DNA from: Nannobrachium achirus
Taxonomy: Eukaryota > Chordata > Actinopteri > Myctophiformes > Myctophidae
Reading direction: 5' to 3'
NCBI GenBank assembly: GCA_963921795.1
Contig: OY997654.1
Location: 878,867 to 942,866, forward strand
Length of the DNA: 64,000 nucleotides
Positions 62,301 through 64,000 of the stretch are shown piece by piece (the stretch's first letter is position 1; each line of letters begins with the position of its first letter). Under the pieces are notes generated by a model. The model was not told where the DNA came from. It ran no database searches and saw only the letters and a program-made list of their open reading frames with translations. Both the position numbers and the translations under genes were made by a program.

Positions 62301-62850
62301 CCCTAATCGTGCCTATCCCGAACAAGTTCGGGATATTTTCAATCCAATACAATATTTTATTTGCTATTTTACTTACCCTGAGCTGCTTGGAGCAACGTGG
62401 GTGGTCCTGGCTCGTCCAGCGCTTACCAACGAGAGACGCTAGATGGTCCGACGATTTATTCCATTGAAAATGTTTTAAAATAAAGTTTAGAGCCCCCCCC
62501 AAAAAAACTCAATCTATACTGTCGGCGGCGCGACGTATTCCAGGGTGCCTATCCCGATCTAGTTCGGGATATTTAATGAAATTAATTATTTAATCGGAGG
62601 CCTCAACGAAGCCCCGGTCTAAATTTCCATCCATGGCCGGGGCCGACACTCGGCCATCCACGGGCCGTATTCGCGCAAACGGCCGCATCGCGCTTAAGCG
62701 TAAGCTAACTTCCTCCTCTCGTCACCCATAGCATTGGCTGGAGTGAAATCCCAAGGCACTTCGGACAGTGTCGACGGAAGCTAGAGCGAAAGCCTATAGA
62801 GATTTTTCTGGCACTCTAGCGGCCACTTGTGGCCCGGGGCACTGTATGAG
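62301..62850. mobile_element. 550-bp TTAA-target insertion, piggyBac-like ends
   Basis: TTAA at 62297-62300 and 62851-62854. The D text ATTTTAACTGGGGACC is split exactly there. Starts CCCTAATCGTGCC, ends GGCACTGTATGAG (partly inverted). Contains two GTGCCTATCCCGA blocks, each with a small CCCGAAC-GTTCGGG or CCCGATC-GTTCGGG hairpin (62315-62335, 62550-62572). Non-coding. Confidence 0.85.
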
Positions 62851-62923
62851 TTAACTGGGGACCGCCAACCCTGATGAGCACTAAGAGTTGAGGCATTACT
62901 TTTTGTATAACACGGTTCTATTG

Positions 62924-62998
62924 TAAAAATAACAGATCTACATGCTCACAACGCCTCGCATTGCGAGGCATTGTGAGCATGTAGATCGGCTATTTTCC
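62924..62998. repeat. Window-wide hairpin, D/G variant
   Basis: GTAAAAATAACAGATCTACA, TGCTCACAACGCCTCGCATT, GCGAGGCATTGTGAGCATGT, AGATCGGCTATTTTC. Confidence 0.94.
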
Positions 62999-63438
62999 CA
63001 ATTTCTGCCTCTAATATTTGACAATTTGACCAATGTTTAATTTGTCATTTTAGAAGTATTAAACGTCCTTAAATTGTCACTTTAGAAATGTGCAGATACC
63101 CTATACACTTAAACTTTATGTTGAATTGTTGTTTGCTGTTGAGTGAGAAAACAATGTTTCACATTAAGTTAATCATCTGGGGACCCCCCAAAATAATTTG
63201 GGGACCCCCCTGGGGGTCCCGACCCACAGGTTGAGAACCAGTGTGCTAAAGGATAGTGCTGCAACTCATATGATGGTGTTTTTTTGAGCGGTGGTCACAC
63301 CGTCTCCATAGCGTGGCCGTGTGTGTAGGTATGTTTGTTTGTTAGTTTGTTTGTATGTGGGTGGGTCTGTATGTAGCCTCAAGCCTGTGTAGTACCTTTT
63401 CTGACCACACATGTTAAGGGAGGGGCGCTGTTGTCCAG

Positions 63439-63439
63439 G

Positions 63440-63512
<73 letters not shown>
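63439..63512. repeat. (CA)n microsatellite
   Basis: CA run of about 74 bases followed by a G9 tract. Confidence 0.98.
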
Positions 63513-63515
<3 letters not shown>

Positions 63516-63570
63516 GGGGGGGGAACCACCGCTCAGTTCACACGGGTGTGATTTTTTTGTTTTTTTTATT

Positions 63571-64000
63571 AGAGCCATGACTGATAATATATCGGTCTGG
63601 TCGATATATCAGCATGGACAATATATCGGCATCGGTCTGGTCGATATATGGACGATTATTTGACTTTTTGAACAATATTGGTATCAGAAAGGATGCAGCC
63701 GATCTGTCCTGCACACTTTCAACCTGGTGTCCCTATTCTAGGCATGTCATCATTACATAGGAGAACATTTTCTCAAAAACAACATGTCTACAAGCTTGTA
63801 GATCGTCTATTTTTAAGTAGTTAAATAAAATGTTATTGTGTTTTATTTTTATTTTCTTGGCATTAAAGTTATACGTTCTCATAGAAAATGTTATCAAAAA
63901 AGCTTTTAAAATTGATTCGGAAAATGTTGCAATTTTTGACAAAACATTTTCTACGAATCCAAAATTGTTATCGACATCGGAACCAGAATTTTAAGTATTT
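63571..64000. mobile_element. Possible transposon with TATATCGG theme, cut by window end
   Basis: TAGAGCCATGACTGATAATA, TATCGGTCTGGTCGATATAT, GACGATTATTTGAC at the left. The text near 63970 (TATCGACATCGGAACCAG) suggests the other side. Includes a minimal hairpin at 63776-63817. Confidence 0.45.
63776..63817. repeat. Window-wide hairpin, minimal form
   Basis: AAAAACAACATGTCTACAAG then CTTGTAGATCGTCTATTTTT. Only about 20 bp per arm, with the CTACAAGCTTGTAG centre; the CpG-rich inner part is gone. Confidence 0.8.

Larger units (their letters stand above)
62184..63243 (+). mobile_element. hAT-type element D copy with a TTAA-target insertion
   Basis: CAGTGATTCTCAACCTTTTC to GGTTGAGAACCAGTG. Flanks GGCTAAAG (62176-62183) and TGCTAAAG (63244-63251), 7 of 8. 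A 31-bp unit (CCAAAATAATCATATTTTAA, CTGGGGACCT) is repeated two to three times at 62216-62300. Insertion 62301-62850; hairpin 62924-62998. Confidence 0.93.

Overview
The window looks like teleost fish intergenic or intronic DNA. The evidence is the very long (CA)n/(GT)n runs, the tRNA-headed SINE pieces, the dense hAT, TA-target, Harbinger-like and TTAA-target non-autonomous DNA transposons, and the small LINE remnants. No host protein-coding exon, rRNA or functional tRNA gene could be supported. Nearly all open frames of 60-150 codons are frames through (CA)n/(GA)n runs or through transposon sequence. Three small LINE reverse-transcriptase/ORF2 remnants (near 5.1-5.5 kb, 31.8-32.2 kb and 55.3-55.7 kb) are the only recognisable protein relics. 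The species cannot be fixed by reading alone.

Layout. 0-3 kb: SINE head, GT run and a minisatellite full of CCATATATGG motifs. 3.4-9.4 kb: hAT, TA-target, Harbinger-like and TTAA-target MITEs nested in one another. 9.4-16 kb: CA run, hAT elements with nested insertions and a large TTAA MITE. 16-18.7 kb: CA run and a second CCATATATGG block. 18.9-24.3 kb: hAT elements, one carrying an 855-bp transposon and another carrying a solo LTR, each bounded by clean target duplications. 24-34.5 kb: interrupted SINE, CA runs, hAT elements, LINE 3' end. 34.6-45.6 kb: a single 10,978-bp element with 20-bp terminal inverted repeats, TA target duplication, satellite-like arms (191-bp unit, 17 copies on the left) and an interior with spliced-looking, partly duplicated exons. 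45.6-64 kb: more hAT and MITE copies, SINE pieces, CA runs and a long AGAACC-rich element.

Two signals stand out. First, one hairpin (arm core near AGATCTACAAGCTCACAACG, about 70-80 bp, near-perfect inverted repeat) recurs about 35 times, whole or broken. It lies inside at least a dozen otherwise unrelated element families. Its two arms differ between families but match each other within a copy. Second, the 11-kb element splits a hAT copy whose two halves and 8-bp duplications are still recognisable on either side, so its limits are unusually secure. Its superfamily could not be assigned. Target duplications give a relative chronology in many places and are noted per element.
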